Of a stretch of DNA of 6,149 bases, positions 1-5,248 are shown piece after piece. The DNA is from Balneolia bacterium (lineage in GTDB: Bacteria; Bacteroidota; Rhodothermia; Balneolales; Cyclonatronaceae): the NCBI GenBank assembly GCA_003566395.1, contig PXDL01000047.1:1-6149 (forward strand), in the 5' to 3' direction. Under the pieces are notes generated by a model. The model saw only the letters and a list, made by a program, of their open reading frames with translations. It did no database searches and was not told the origin of the DNA. Position 1 is the stretch's first letter. Each line of letters starts with the position of its first letter. Position numbers and translations under genes: made by a program.

Positions 1-540
1 GAGTGAACCGTCATTTTCAAGAACATAATCGGCCTGATCACGAAGACTTGAGAAATCCTGCTGTTTTTGGATGCGGGTTCGCACCTTTTCTGCATCGGTT
101 TCATCACGCTCTACCACCCTTTTGATACGTTCCGGCTCCGGAGCTTCACAAATTACAATACAGTCGAATCCATCCGGGCGTCCGTGCTGAAGCAGCAGCG
201 CGGCTTCCTTTACAAAGGCCGGTACCCTCTCCTTTTTTTTAAGGTTGATGAGTCGGTTCGTTTCGGCATATACGGCCGGATGAACAATGGCATTCAACTC
301 CTTCACCCTGTTATGTTCAAAGGCTTCCCTGCTCAGCCAGGCGCGATTCAGGCTGCCGTCTTCATGATAGGATTCGTCTCCGAACGTCTTACGAATGGCT
401 TCGCGTACTTCCTGATTTTCGGTCATTAGTTTCTTGGCAATCTCATCAGCCATCATCACAAAAGCGCCCTGTTTTTCCCATTCCCGGGCCACCGTGGTTT
501 TGCCGCTTCCGATGCCGCCTGTCAGACCGATGACTTTCAT
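1..540 (-). CDS. coaE: Dephospho-CoA kinase (3' end cut by window edge)
   Basis: Phosphorylates the 3'-hydroxyl of dephospho-CoA with ATP, the last step of CoA synthesis, in the cytosol. The reading frame is open for 180 codons from ATG at 540 to the left edge. The family is usually about 200 residues, so roughly 20 C-terminal residues are missing. The N-terminus MKVIGLTGGIGSGKTT is the P-loop (residues 8-15). VMMADEIAKKL (28-38) sits where many homologues have VIDADxIA, so the first Asp of that pair is Met here. An IVHP motif follows mid-protein. A lid-like helix (ERIKRVVERDETDAEKVRTR) and ADYVLENDGS near the edge match the usual CoaE order. An AGGA lies only 3 bases before the ATG, but the P-loop position leaves no other start. 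The gene lies 9 bases after nadB and is probably co-transcribed with it. An A8 run is present inside the gene, but the frame is intact on both sides. Confidence 0.95.
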   Translation of the reverse strand, partial: MKVIGLTGGIGSGKTTVAREWEKQGAFVMMADEIAKKLMTENQEVREAIRKTFGDESYHEDGSLNRAWLSREAFEHNRVKELNAIVHPAVYAETNRLINLKKKERVPAFVKEAALLLQHGRPDGFDCIVICEAPEPERIKRVVERDETDAEKVRTRIQKQQDFSSLRDQADYVLENDGSL

Positions 541-549
541 AAATCCTGT

Positions 550-2133
550 TTACAAAATAGTATGATGTTCCGCCACTTCGTTTTGATGGGGATAATCCGT
601 ACTAAAATGAAGTCCGCGGCTTTCCTTGCGCAACATGGCGGAGCGAATAATCAGATAGGCCACGGCAATCATATTCCTCAACTGGCAAAGGGGCACGCTC
701 ACTTTGGTGCGCTGATAGAAACTCTCCACTTCCTCATGAAGCATTTTCGTCCGGCGGAACGCCCGTTTCAAACGCAAATCGCTGCGGACAATGCCCACAT
801 AATCCCACATAATTTGTTGAAGCTCCCGGCGGTTATGCGAAATTAGAACCCACTCCTCGGTATTTACCGTACCGGAGTCGTCCCACTCGGGAATATCTTC
901 ACAAAAGGAAGCCTTGCGGACCATTTCCGGTGCTTTCTGTGCCGCTTTTCGCGCTACTACGATGGCTTCGAGCAGGCTGTTGGACGCCAGACGATTAGCC
1001 CCGTGAATTCCGGTGCAGGCCACTTCACCGGCTGCAAACAACCCCTTAATGGTGGTTTCACCGTTAATATTGGTCCACACTCCGCCACACATATAGTGGG
1101 CGGCCGGTACGATTGGAATCAGGTCCGTAGCCATGTTGAGTCCGAATTCCAGACAGCGGGCAAAAATGTTGGGGAAATCCTGTTTCAGCTTTTCTTCGGG
1201 CAGATGAGTGGTGTCGAGATAGACAAAGTCCTCGCCGCGTTTTTTGAGCTGATCGTCTATGGCACGGGCTACGATATCACGCGGGGCCAGCTCACAGCGC
1301 TCATCGTAGTGCTGCATGAAGGCTTCACCGGCCAGATTACGCAGAATAGCGCCGTGACCGCGCACCGCCTCGGATATCAGAAACGAATCGGCTTCAGGAT
1401 GAAATAAAGAAGTGGGATGAAACTGAATAAACTCCATGTTGGATACCCTGGCTTTGGCCCGGTACGCCATAGCCACCCCGTCTCCGGTGGCAATTTCAGG
1501 ATTTGTTGTATTCAGATACACTTGTCCGGCCCCACCGGTTGCCAGCAGCGTGACCTTTGAAAGCATGCGCTCCACCTTGCCCGAATCGGTATTGAGCACA
1601 TAAGCCCCGAAACACTGATTATCCTCCGAATAGCGCGTCACTTTTTCACCCAGATGATGGCAGGTGATAAGCTCCATAGCAAAATGATGCTCCAAAATAG
1701 TCACATTGGGATGCGCTTCGGCCCTTTCAAGCAGTACCCGTTCAATTTCCCGCCCGGTCATGTCGGCGGCGTGAATAATACGGTTTTGGGAATGGCCGCC
1801 TTCTCGAACCAGATGCAGGCTGCCGTCTTTACGGGTGAAGTCGGCCCCGAGTGTAATAAGCCGCCGTATAGTATCCGGACCCGAACGGACGATTTCTTCC
1901 ACTACACCGGGATCACACATGCCCGCACCCGCCACCAGAGTATCATGTACGTGCTCTTCAAATGAGTCGGTTTTATCCAGAACCGAGGCGATGCCGCCCT
2001 GTGCGTAGTTGGTATTAGACTCTGCCCGCTCTTTTTTTGTGATGATGCCCACCGTACCATGATCGGCCACGTCAAGGGCAAAAGAGAGCCCTGCGCTGCC
2101 GCTTCCGAGTACGAGGAAATCAAAACGGTTCAT
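550..2133 (-). CDS. nadB: L-aspartate oxidase
   Basis: Flavoprotein of the cytosol that oxidises L-aspartate to iminoaspartate, which quinolinate synthase (NadA) then uses in de novo NAD synthesis. The protein has 527 residues; the E. coli enzyme has about 540. The FAD-binding GSGSAG is at residues 10-15. The NadB signature ESNTNYAQGGIASV is at 38-51, REGGHSQNRIIHAADMTGR at 110-128, and a second FAD region LATGGAGQVY at 197-206. FHPTSL is at 238-243, and ELAPRDIVARAID at 281-293 contains the Arg matching the catalytic base region. PAAHYMCGGV is at 343-352, and GIHGANRLASNSLLEA at 375-390. The C-terminal helical domain (about 428-510) is present. NadB-type motifs, not the succinate dehydrogenase ones, fix the identity. 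The ATG lies 4 bases after the prfB stop with no Shine-Dalgarno, suggesting translational coupling. nadA and nadC are not in this window. Confidence 0.97.
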   Translation of the reverse strand: MNRFDFLVLGSGSAGLSFALDVADHGTVGIITKKERAESNTNYAQGGIASVLDKTDSFEEHVHDTLVAGAGMCDPGVVEEIVRSGPDTIRRLITLGADFTRKDGSLHLVREGGHSQNRIIHAADMTGREIERVLLERAEAHPNVTILEHHFAMELITCHHLGEKVTRYSEDNQCFGAYVLNTDSGKVERMLSKVTLLATGGAGQVYLNTTNPEIATGDGVAMAYRAKARVSNMEFIQFHPTSLFHPEADSFLISEAVRGHGAILRNLAGEAFMQHYDERCELAPRDIVARAIDDQLKKRGEDFVYLDTTHLPEEKLKQDFPNIFARCLEFGLNMATDLIPIVPAAHYMCGGVWTNINGETTIKGLFAAGEVACTGIHGANRLASNSLLEAIVVARKAAQKAPEMVRKASFCEDIPEWDDSGTVNTEEWVLISHNRRELQQIMWDYVGIVRSDLRLKRAFRRTKMLHEEVESFYQRTKVSVPLCQLRNMIAVAYLIIRSAMLRKESRGLHFSTDYPHQNEVAEHHTIL

Positions 2134-2137
2134 CTGC

Positions 2138-3263
2138 TTAGCTGGATTCGCTCATTAAAAAGGCTTTGATGAAGCCGTCAATATCGCCGTCCATCACCGC
2201 GTCAACATTGGAAGTTTCGTGATTGGTACGGTGGTCTTTAACCATGTTGTAGGGGTGCATCACGTATGATCTGATCTGCGATCCCCACTCATTGGCTTTC
2301 TTGGTGCCTTCGAGTTCGTTGCGCTGGGCTTCCTTGATTTCTTTTTCAAGCGTATAAACACGCGATTTTAGCAGCACCAAGGCTTTTTCCCTGTTTTGAA
2401 GCTGACTTCGTTCCTGCTGACATTCCGCCACAACGCGCTGTTCGGTTCCGTCAGAAAGCTTACCGGTCCAGACCAGACGCACACCGGTTTCGACCTTGTT
2501 CACGTTTTGCCCTCCTGCTCCTGAAGAGTGAAACCGCTGAAGCTCGATATCGGCAGGATTCAGGTCGATTTCAATTTCATCATCTATAACCGGGTAGATA
2601 AATACGCTGCAAAAAGAGGTATGCCTGCGCGCATTACTGTCGAAGGGTGAAATGCGAACCAGCCGGTGGACGCCGTTTTCGGCTTTCAAATATCCATAGG
2701 CAAATTCGCCTGTAACCTCTATAGAAGCACTTTTGATTCCCGCTACATCACCATGCTGATATTCAACCGTGGAGACATTAAAACCGGCATCTTCAGCCCA
2801 TCGCACATACATACGATAGAGCATATTAGCCCAATCCTGACTTTCGGTGCCGCCAGCTCCGGGGTTTATTGTGATGAGCGCATCGCGCCGGTCATCTTCA
2901 TGGCTGAGCATGTTTTTGAACTCAAGGTCGTCGATGCCCTTCTCAAGGGTTTCGATCTCTTTATTAAGTTCGTCGGCTACCGGCTCACCTTCCTGCAGCA
3001 TTTCCTGATATACTTCGACATTTTCCCACTTTTCCTGAAGCTCGTCCCAGGCTTTCACCCAGTTTTTCTCAAACGTCAGTTCTTTCATAACCGACTGAGC
3101 CTTATCGGGATTATCCCAAAACCCCGGGGCTTGTGTGCTCTGCTCTATCTCGGCAATACGAAGTTTTCGTTGATCGTAGTCAAAGATACCTCCTTAGCTC
3201 GCCGAGCCGGGTTGAGAGTTTTTTAATTTGATCGGAGGTATAGTTTAATTCTTTGGTGCTCAT
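2138..3263 (-). CDS. prfB: Peptide chain release factor 2, made by programmed +1 frameshift
   Basis: Recognises UGA and UAA in the ribosomal A site and triggers hydrolysis of peptidyl-tRNA. Translation starts at ATG 3263 and reads 27 codons (MSTKELNYTSDQ ... LRRYL) to an in-frame UGA at 3182-3180. A +1 shift at CUU U GAC continues as DYDQRKLRIAEIE and onward to the stop at 2138-2140. The joined protein has 374 residues (E. coli 365). The stop-codon reading motif SPF falls at residues 205-207 and the catalytic GGQ at 250-252, the same numbers as in E. coli, which supports the joined model. Residue 246 is Ser. The N-terminal helical domain and the conserved end GSQIRSYV ... DG(D)IDGFI are present. 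The Met at 3088 (residue 59) lies inside domain 1 and is not the true start. Only a weak AGAAG lies upstream of ATG 3263. First gene of the cluster with nadB and coaE. Confidence 0.97.
3179..3194 (-). promoter_or_regulatory. prfB: RF2 programmed +1 frameshift site with internal Shine-Dalgarno
   Basis: Read on the minus strand this is AGGAGGTATCTTTGAC. The parts are a perfect Shine-Dalgarno-like AGGAGG (3194-3189), one spacer codon TAT, the slippery codon CTT (codon 27), the in-frame TGA (codon 28) and the following C. The order and spacing equal those of E. coli prfB (AGG GGG TAT CTT TGA C). In the known mechanism, pairing of the internal element with 16S rRNA and slow UGA recognition push the ribosome forward by one base. 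High RF2 favours termination at the UGA instead, giving feedback control. The first 27 codons and everything after the shift both match RF2, so a sequencing error is very unlikely. Confidence 0.97.
3186..3241 (-). promoter_or_regulatory. Possible RNA fold that hides the prfB internal Shine-Dalgarno
   Basis: ATACCTCC at 3241-3234 (codons 8-10 of prfB) is the exact reverse complement of GGAGGTAT at 3193-3186, which contains most of the frameshift-stimulating element. The two would form an 8-base-pair helix around a 40-base loop. Inside the loop a smaller hairpin, GCTC-GGC-GAGC (3207-3197), ends two bases before AGGAGG. The complementarity is directly visible. A role in tuning the frameshift or initiation is inference. 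Confidence 0.4.
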
Positions 3264-3310
3264 TCACTTAAATATCTTCTGTTAATAACTTTTTTAGACC
3301 TGATTGACGG

Positions 3311-3330
3311 GGATAAAATCGGATAAAATA
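3311..3330. repeat. Tandem direct repeat of 10 bases, two copies
   Basis: GGATAAAATC is followed directly by GGATAAAATA on the plus strand, so nine of ten positions match. The pair lies between the DUF883 gene terminator and prfB, in the only stretch that can hold a separate prfB promoter. It could be a factor-binding site or simple AT-rich repetition. No clear -35/-10 or Bacteroidota-type (TTTG/TANNTTTG) promoter could be placed next to it. Confidence 0.4.
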
Positions 3331-3360
3331 AAAAACCTCCGGCAGTAAAACCGGAGGCTT
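3325..3360 (-). terminator. Rho-independent terminator after the DUF883-like gene
   Basis: On the minus strand CCTCCGG (3357-3351), an 8-base loop TTTTACTG and CCGGAGG (3342-3336) form a perfect GC-rich 7-bp stem. It is followed by TTTTTTATTTT (3335-3325). It begins about 23 bases after the stop codon of the small gene at 3381. The plus-strand side lacks a T tract, so it acts on minus-strand transcripts. It should separate that gene's transcript from prfB, which implies that prfB has its own promoter between about 3264 and 3325. Confidence 0.9.
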
Positions 3361-3380
3361 AATATCGTAAGCAAAGCGGG

Positions 3381-3608
3381 TTAATCAAAAAGCTTTGCCA
3401 CAATGAAACCGATCACAAATCCACCCAACAGCGAAAATCCGACCCCTTGCTCGGGATGCGAACGCACATACCTGCGAGCGTTACGGTATTCTTTTTTGAG
3501 ATCACGTTCGAGCCGCTCTTTTTCAGCTTTCAGGTTATCAATAGTGTCTTCGTAGGTTTTTGCATCAAATGCTGCTTCAAAAGTTTCTTTTGCTTTGCCT
3601 GTATCCAT
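3381..3608 (-). CDS. Small DUF883-like (ElaB/YqjD-type) membrane-anchored protein
   Basis: A 75-residue protein with no cysteine and many charged residues. Residues 1-50 are predicted helical and highly charged (KAEKERLERDLKKEYRNARR), with weak coiled-coil character. RYVRSHPEQGVGFSLLGGFVIGFIVAKL (46-73) follows. The short 'YVR..P..gVG' lead into a glycine-rich C-terminal membrane helix (about 54-73) is the mark of the DUF883 group. Its E. coli members ElaB, YqjD and YgaM are tail-anchored inner-membrane proteins linked to stationary phase and ribosome association. By that analogy the charged part would face the cytosol. The start is well supported by AAGGAG at 3619-3614, five bases before the ATG and the best ribosome binding site in the window. 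The gene appears monocistronic, with a strong terminator behind it. Family placement rests on the C-terminal pattern only, and the function here is unknown. Confidence 0.8.
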   Translation of the reverse strand: MDTGKAKETFEAAFDAKTYEDTIDNLKAEKERLERDLKKEYRNARRYVRSHPEQGVGFSLLGGFVIGFIVAKLFD

Positions 3609-3670
3609 GATGACTCCTTATTTTTTAGTACATATTCACTTAGTTACCTGAAAACCGGGTTGTTACATAT

Positions 3671-3700
3671 ACATGAGGCTAATGCTCATGTTATAAACAT
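3671..3700. promoter_or_regulatory. Two overlapping dyads, possible operator
   Basis: ACATGAG (3671-3677) and CTCATGT (3685-3691) are perfect inverted 7-base arms around 7 bases. Overlapping the right arm, ATGTT-ATA-AACAT (3688-3700) is a second perfect dyad. They lie about 63 bases upstream of the DUF883-like gene on its 5' side. The symmetry is directly visible. Regulator binding is inference, and no known operator consensus was recognised. Confidence 0.35.
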
Positions 3701-3813
3701 TACCGGCATCAGGGGTTTACAGCTGAACTTTCTACAGAAACATTGCTGTAAACGCACTGATACTCAATCAAATATAACCAAATTAACGATGATTTCGTTT
3801 TGTTGAATGCCAT

Positions 3814-3837
3814 GTAATCACATATTGTTATGATTAC
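3814..3837. promoter_or_regulatory. Inverted repeat GTAATCA-N10-TGATTAC, possible operator
   Basis: Perfect 7-base arms (3814-3820 and 3831-3837) are separated by 10 bases, so half-site centres are 17 bases apart, between one and a half and two helical turns. It lies 115 bases upstream of the phosphatase start at 3952 and about 206 bases from the divergent gene. No T tract follows, so it does not look like a terminator. A dimeric regulator site is plausible but unproven. Confidence 0.35.
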
Positions 3838-3951
3838 CGTTCACCAAGTCTGTTATATTGTTCCTGACTTTGCTATCCCTTGCAAGCTACCATGTTAATT
3901 TTTAGGTGTTGAAATTCTTTAGTATTACAAAATCCATTCCCAAACTATTAT

Positions 3952-4782
3952 ATGCAGTTTTCCGAGCTACAGCGTCGATTTCAGGCCATTAAGCCGCTGA
4001 TTCATGAAGCGGGCCAAATGGTAAAAAAAATCAGAAAATCCGGGTCCTTCCATGTACACACCAAAGAAGACGGCAGCCCGGTAACGAACGCCGACATAGA
4101 AGCAAACTCTTTTCTCAGAAACGGGCTTGAGAACCTGTTCCCCGGAGAAGCGATGATAGGCGAGGAAGATTCCGATAAAGCGTACGAAGCCGGCAGTCCT
4201 CTGGTGTGGTATATCGACCCGATTGACGGCACCCGTACATTTGTGCAGGGAGGTTCGCATTATTATATCCTTATTGGATTGGTTGCTGATGGTGAGCCGA
4301 TTCTCGGACTTCACTATCGTCCCGAAACCGGAGAGCTGCTTTACGGATGGAAAGGGTCCTACCCGAAGATTGAAAACCTGAATGATCACTCGGTTTCCGG
4401 CACCCAAACCCGGCTTACCTGGCCGGACACTCCCAGGATTTTCCTCAAAACGAATAACGGTGCGCTTCGAAACGTCCTCGCTGATTTAAATGTAGAACGC
4501 GCCGGATATGCTCCCGGAATGGTTGATATGGTTGCTCCGCTGTTCGGGATTGCCGATGGGTTTGTCACGTTCAGACGTACCGCCTACTGGGACCTTGCCG
4601 CTCCGGCCGCGATTATGGCATCGGCCGGATTTATCGGCCCGCAGCATCACAAAAACGGCTCTCTCCCCTTTTCTTTTAATGATGGAAACCACAAAACAGA
4701 TCTCTACTATAGTCTCCCTCCCGACAGCCCGGCCGATTTCATTGCCCACATTCATGAACTGAGAAAACGCTTCAGGGATTAA
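3952..4782 (+). CDS. Inositol monophosphatase/CysQ-family metal-dependent phosphatase
   Basis: A 276-residue cytosolic enzyme of the lithium-sensitive, Mg-dependent phosphatase superfamily, which hydrolyses small phosphate esters. Both family signatures are present: IGEED (69-73), WYIDPIDGTRTFVQGG (86-101) and YWDLAAPAAIMASAG (212-226). By alignment to human inositol monophosphatase the metal ligands would be E71, D89, the I91 carbonyl, D92 and D214, all kept. DGSPVTNADIEAN (40-52) matches the usual N-terminal 'PVT.AD' motif. The substrate is not decided by sequence: 3'-phosphoadenosine 5'-phosphate (CysQ), inositol phosphate or histidinol phosphate (HisN) are all possible. GEE rather than SEE argues mildly against classic CysQ, and the WD-x-AA end argues mildly for it. 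The start at 3952 has no Shine-Dalgarno but gives the usual N-terminal helix; the next Met, residue 23, would cut that helix. Single-gene unit, divergent from the DUF883-like gene. Confidence 0.92.
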   Translation: MQFSELQRRFQAIKPLIHEAGQMVKKIRKSGSFHVHTKEDGSPVTNADIEANSFLRNGLENLFPGEAMIGEEDSDKAYEAGSPLVWYIDPIDGTRTFVQGGSHYYILIGLVADGEPILGLHYRPETGELLYGWKGSYPKIENLNDHSVSGTQTRLTWPDTPRIFLKTNNGALRNVLADLNVERAGYAPGMVDMVAPLFGIADGFVTFRRTAYWDLAAPAAIMASAGFIGPQHHKNGSLPFSFNDGNHKTDLYYSLPPDSPADFIAHIHELRKRFRD

Positions 4783-4790
4783 CAGTTTTA

Positions 4791-4812
4791 CAGTGTCAAC
4801 AGTGTGACATTG
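4791..4812 (+). terminator. Weak stem-loop after the phosphatase gene, possible terminator
   Basis: CAGTGTCA (4791-4798), loop ACAGTG, and TGACATTG (4805-4812) form an 8-pair stem with one G-U pair, starting 9 bases after the stop codon. There is no T run directly after it; the nearest (T7) starts at 4839. It is therefore not a standard intrinsic terminator and may only mark the 3' end or protect it. Confidence 0.35.
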
Positions 4813-4839
4813 ATCAGTATGTCAGTATTTCAGAAATCT

Positions 4840-4853
4840 TTTTTTAGAATTCA
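4840..4853. repeat. 14-base direct repeat, left copy
   Basis: TTTTTTAGAATTCA occurs here and again, identical, at 5118-5131. The two copies bracket about 264 bases that include the REP-like element and the TCGAAAT hairpin. Low base complexity raises the chance of coincidence, but 14 exact bases within 300 is more than expected by eye. Confidence 0.5.
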
Positions 4854-4924
4854 GTGATAGAGAAACCTGTGATTATTGAATAATATATTGAGCATGAGAG
4901 ACGATAGCGGCCGGATTAGATAAG

Positions 4925-4974
4925 CTCCCATCCTTGCCAAGGAGGGGTGGCAGCCGACAGGCTGACGGGGTGGT
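4925..4974. repeat. REP-like double hairpin element
   Basis: The first hairpin is CCC-A-TCCTT (4927-4935), loop GCC, AAGGA-G-GGG (4939-4947), with eight pairs and one A/G mismatch. After GTGG (4947-4950) the second hairpin is CAGCC (4951-4955), loop GACA, GGCTG (4960-4964). ACGGGGTGGTT ends the element. The plan 'CTCC..CCTTG-CCAAGGAGGGGTGG, small hairpin, ACGGGGTGGTT' resembles a dispersed intergenic repeat that I recall from many Bacteroidota and related genomes. Copy number in this genome cannot be checked here, and no second copy lies in the window. Confidence 0.65.
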
Positions 4975-4994
4975 TGCTGAAGGTTTATACCGCC

Positions 4995-5011
4995 TCGAAA
5001 TAAAATTTCGA
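4995..5011. repeat. Perfect small hairpin TCGAAAT-AAA-ATTTCGA
   Basis: Seven-base arms pair perfectly around an AAA loop. It lies just right of the REP-like element in the convergent gap. It has no T tract on either side, so a terminator role is not supported. It may be a further part of the same repeat or a protein-binding palindrome. Confidence 0.4.
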
Positions 5012-5117
5012 ACCGAATGTAATCCTGAGCCGGTTTAAATTCCCGGCAACTCTTCCGACCGCTCCCAGTCCATCTCCACAGAAAATTGGAGGAGTATTTT
5101 CCAGGGTAAACTTTTCA

Positions 5118-5131
5118 TTTTTTAGAATTCA
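5118..5131. repeat. 14-base direct repeat, right copy
   Basis: TTTTTTAGAATTCA is identical to the copy at 4840-4853, in the same orientation. See that entry for what lies between the two. No inverted termini typical of an insertion sequence were seen inside the bracketed segment. Confidence 0.5.
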
Positions 5132-5179
5132 TTTATAAGGGGTGAGGAAATTTGTTCCCGGCCGGAATCATCAACGCTT

Positions 5180-5220
5180 AACCTGCGAGAATCCGCGTCT
5201 AATCAGCGTAATCCGCGTCG
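5180..5220. repeat. Short array of about 10-base units (AATCCGCGT type)
   Basis: Four imperfect units run side by side: AACCTGCGAG (5180-5189), AATCCGCGTCT (5190-5200), AATCAGCGT (5201-5209) and AATCCGCGTCG (5210-5220). Units two and four share AATCCGCGTC exactly. The array lies 29 bases beyond the stop codon of the secreted-protein gene. It resembles 'AATCAGCGTAATCCGCGT' stretches that I recall between genes in environmental Bacteroidota and Chlorobi genomes. Function is unknown. Confidence 0.55.
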
Positions 5221-5248
5221 CCTTCATTTCGGGTTTTATTTACCGCTT

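Larger units (their letters stand above)
3609..3951. other. Divergent intergenic region, 343 bases, no gene seen
   Basis: This AT-rich stretch separates two genes that point away from each other, so it should carry both promoters. I could not place a confident -35/-10 pair or a TTTG/TANNTTTG Bacteroidota promoter. It contains the DUF883 gene's ribosome binding site (3614-3619) and two dyad clusters, listed separately. No tRNA, repeat array or plausible small coding sequence was seen. The unusual length for such small neighbours leaves room for an unseen regulator site or small RNA. Confidence 0.6.
4783..5248. other. Convergent intergenic region, 466 bases, repeat-rich, no gene
   Basis: Both flanking genes end here, so no promoter is required, yet the gap is long. 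It contains a stem-loop after the phosphatase gene, a separated 14-base direct repeat, a REP-like double hairpin, a perfect TCGAAAT/ATTTCGA hairpin and a short array of about 10-base units. These are listed individually. A minus-strand frame is open from about 5114 to 4851 but lacks a usable start and runs through the REP-like element. I see no recognisable remnant of a protein family. The region looks like a site where small repeats have accumulated. Confidence 0.7.

Noticed and set aside
233..240. A8 run in coaE (and another A8 at 4023-4030 in the phosphatase gene) as frameshift sites
   Set aside because: Both genes keep a homologous frame on each side of the run, and no alternative product of interest follows. 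Slippage is possible but unsupported.
67..429. Plus-strand open frames overlapping coaE, nadB, prfB and the other genes
   Set aside because: They are antisense or out-of-frame shadows of clearly identified genes, with no family motifs or ribosome binding sites of their own.
2138..3088. Met at 3088 as the start of RF2
   Set aside because: RF2 homology continues upstream without a break (DYDQRKLRIAEIEQ ... GFWDNPDKAQ) to a textbook frameshift site and a further 27 codons to ATG 3263.
3264..3325. Specific prfB promoter
   Set aside because: A promoter is implied by the upstream terminator, but no -35/-10 pair or TTTG/TANNTTTG match with proper spacing could be placed.
3869..3903. TTTG ... TAATTTTT as a Bacteroidota-type promoter for the phosphatase gene
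   Set aside because: The gap of 23 bases is too long against the usual 19 or so, and the -7 box ends in T rather than G.
4851..5114. Minus-strand open frame of about 87 codons in the convergent gap
   Set aside because: Its only ATG lies inside the REP-like hairpin, there is no ribosome binding site, and the translation across the repeat (QQPPRQPVGCHPSL) is the low-complexity product expected from such elements.
5035..5118. Minus-strand 27-residue reading frame (MKSLPWKILLQFSVE ...)
   Set aside because: It has no Shine-Dalgarno, starts inside the 14-base direct repeat, lies past a gene end and has no recognisable family. Not enough to call a gene.
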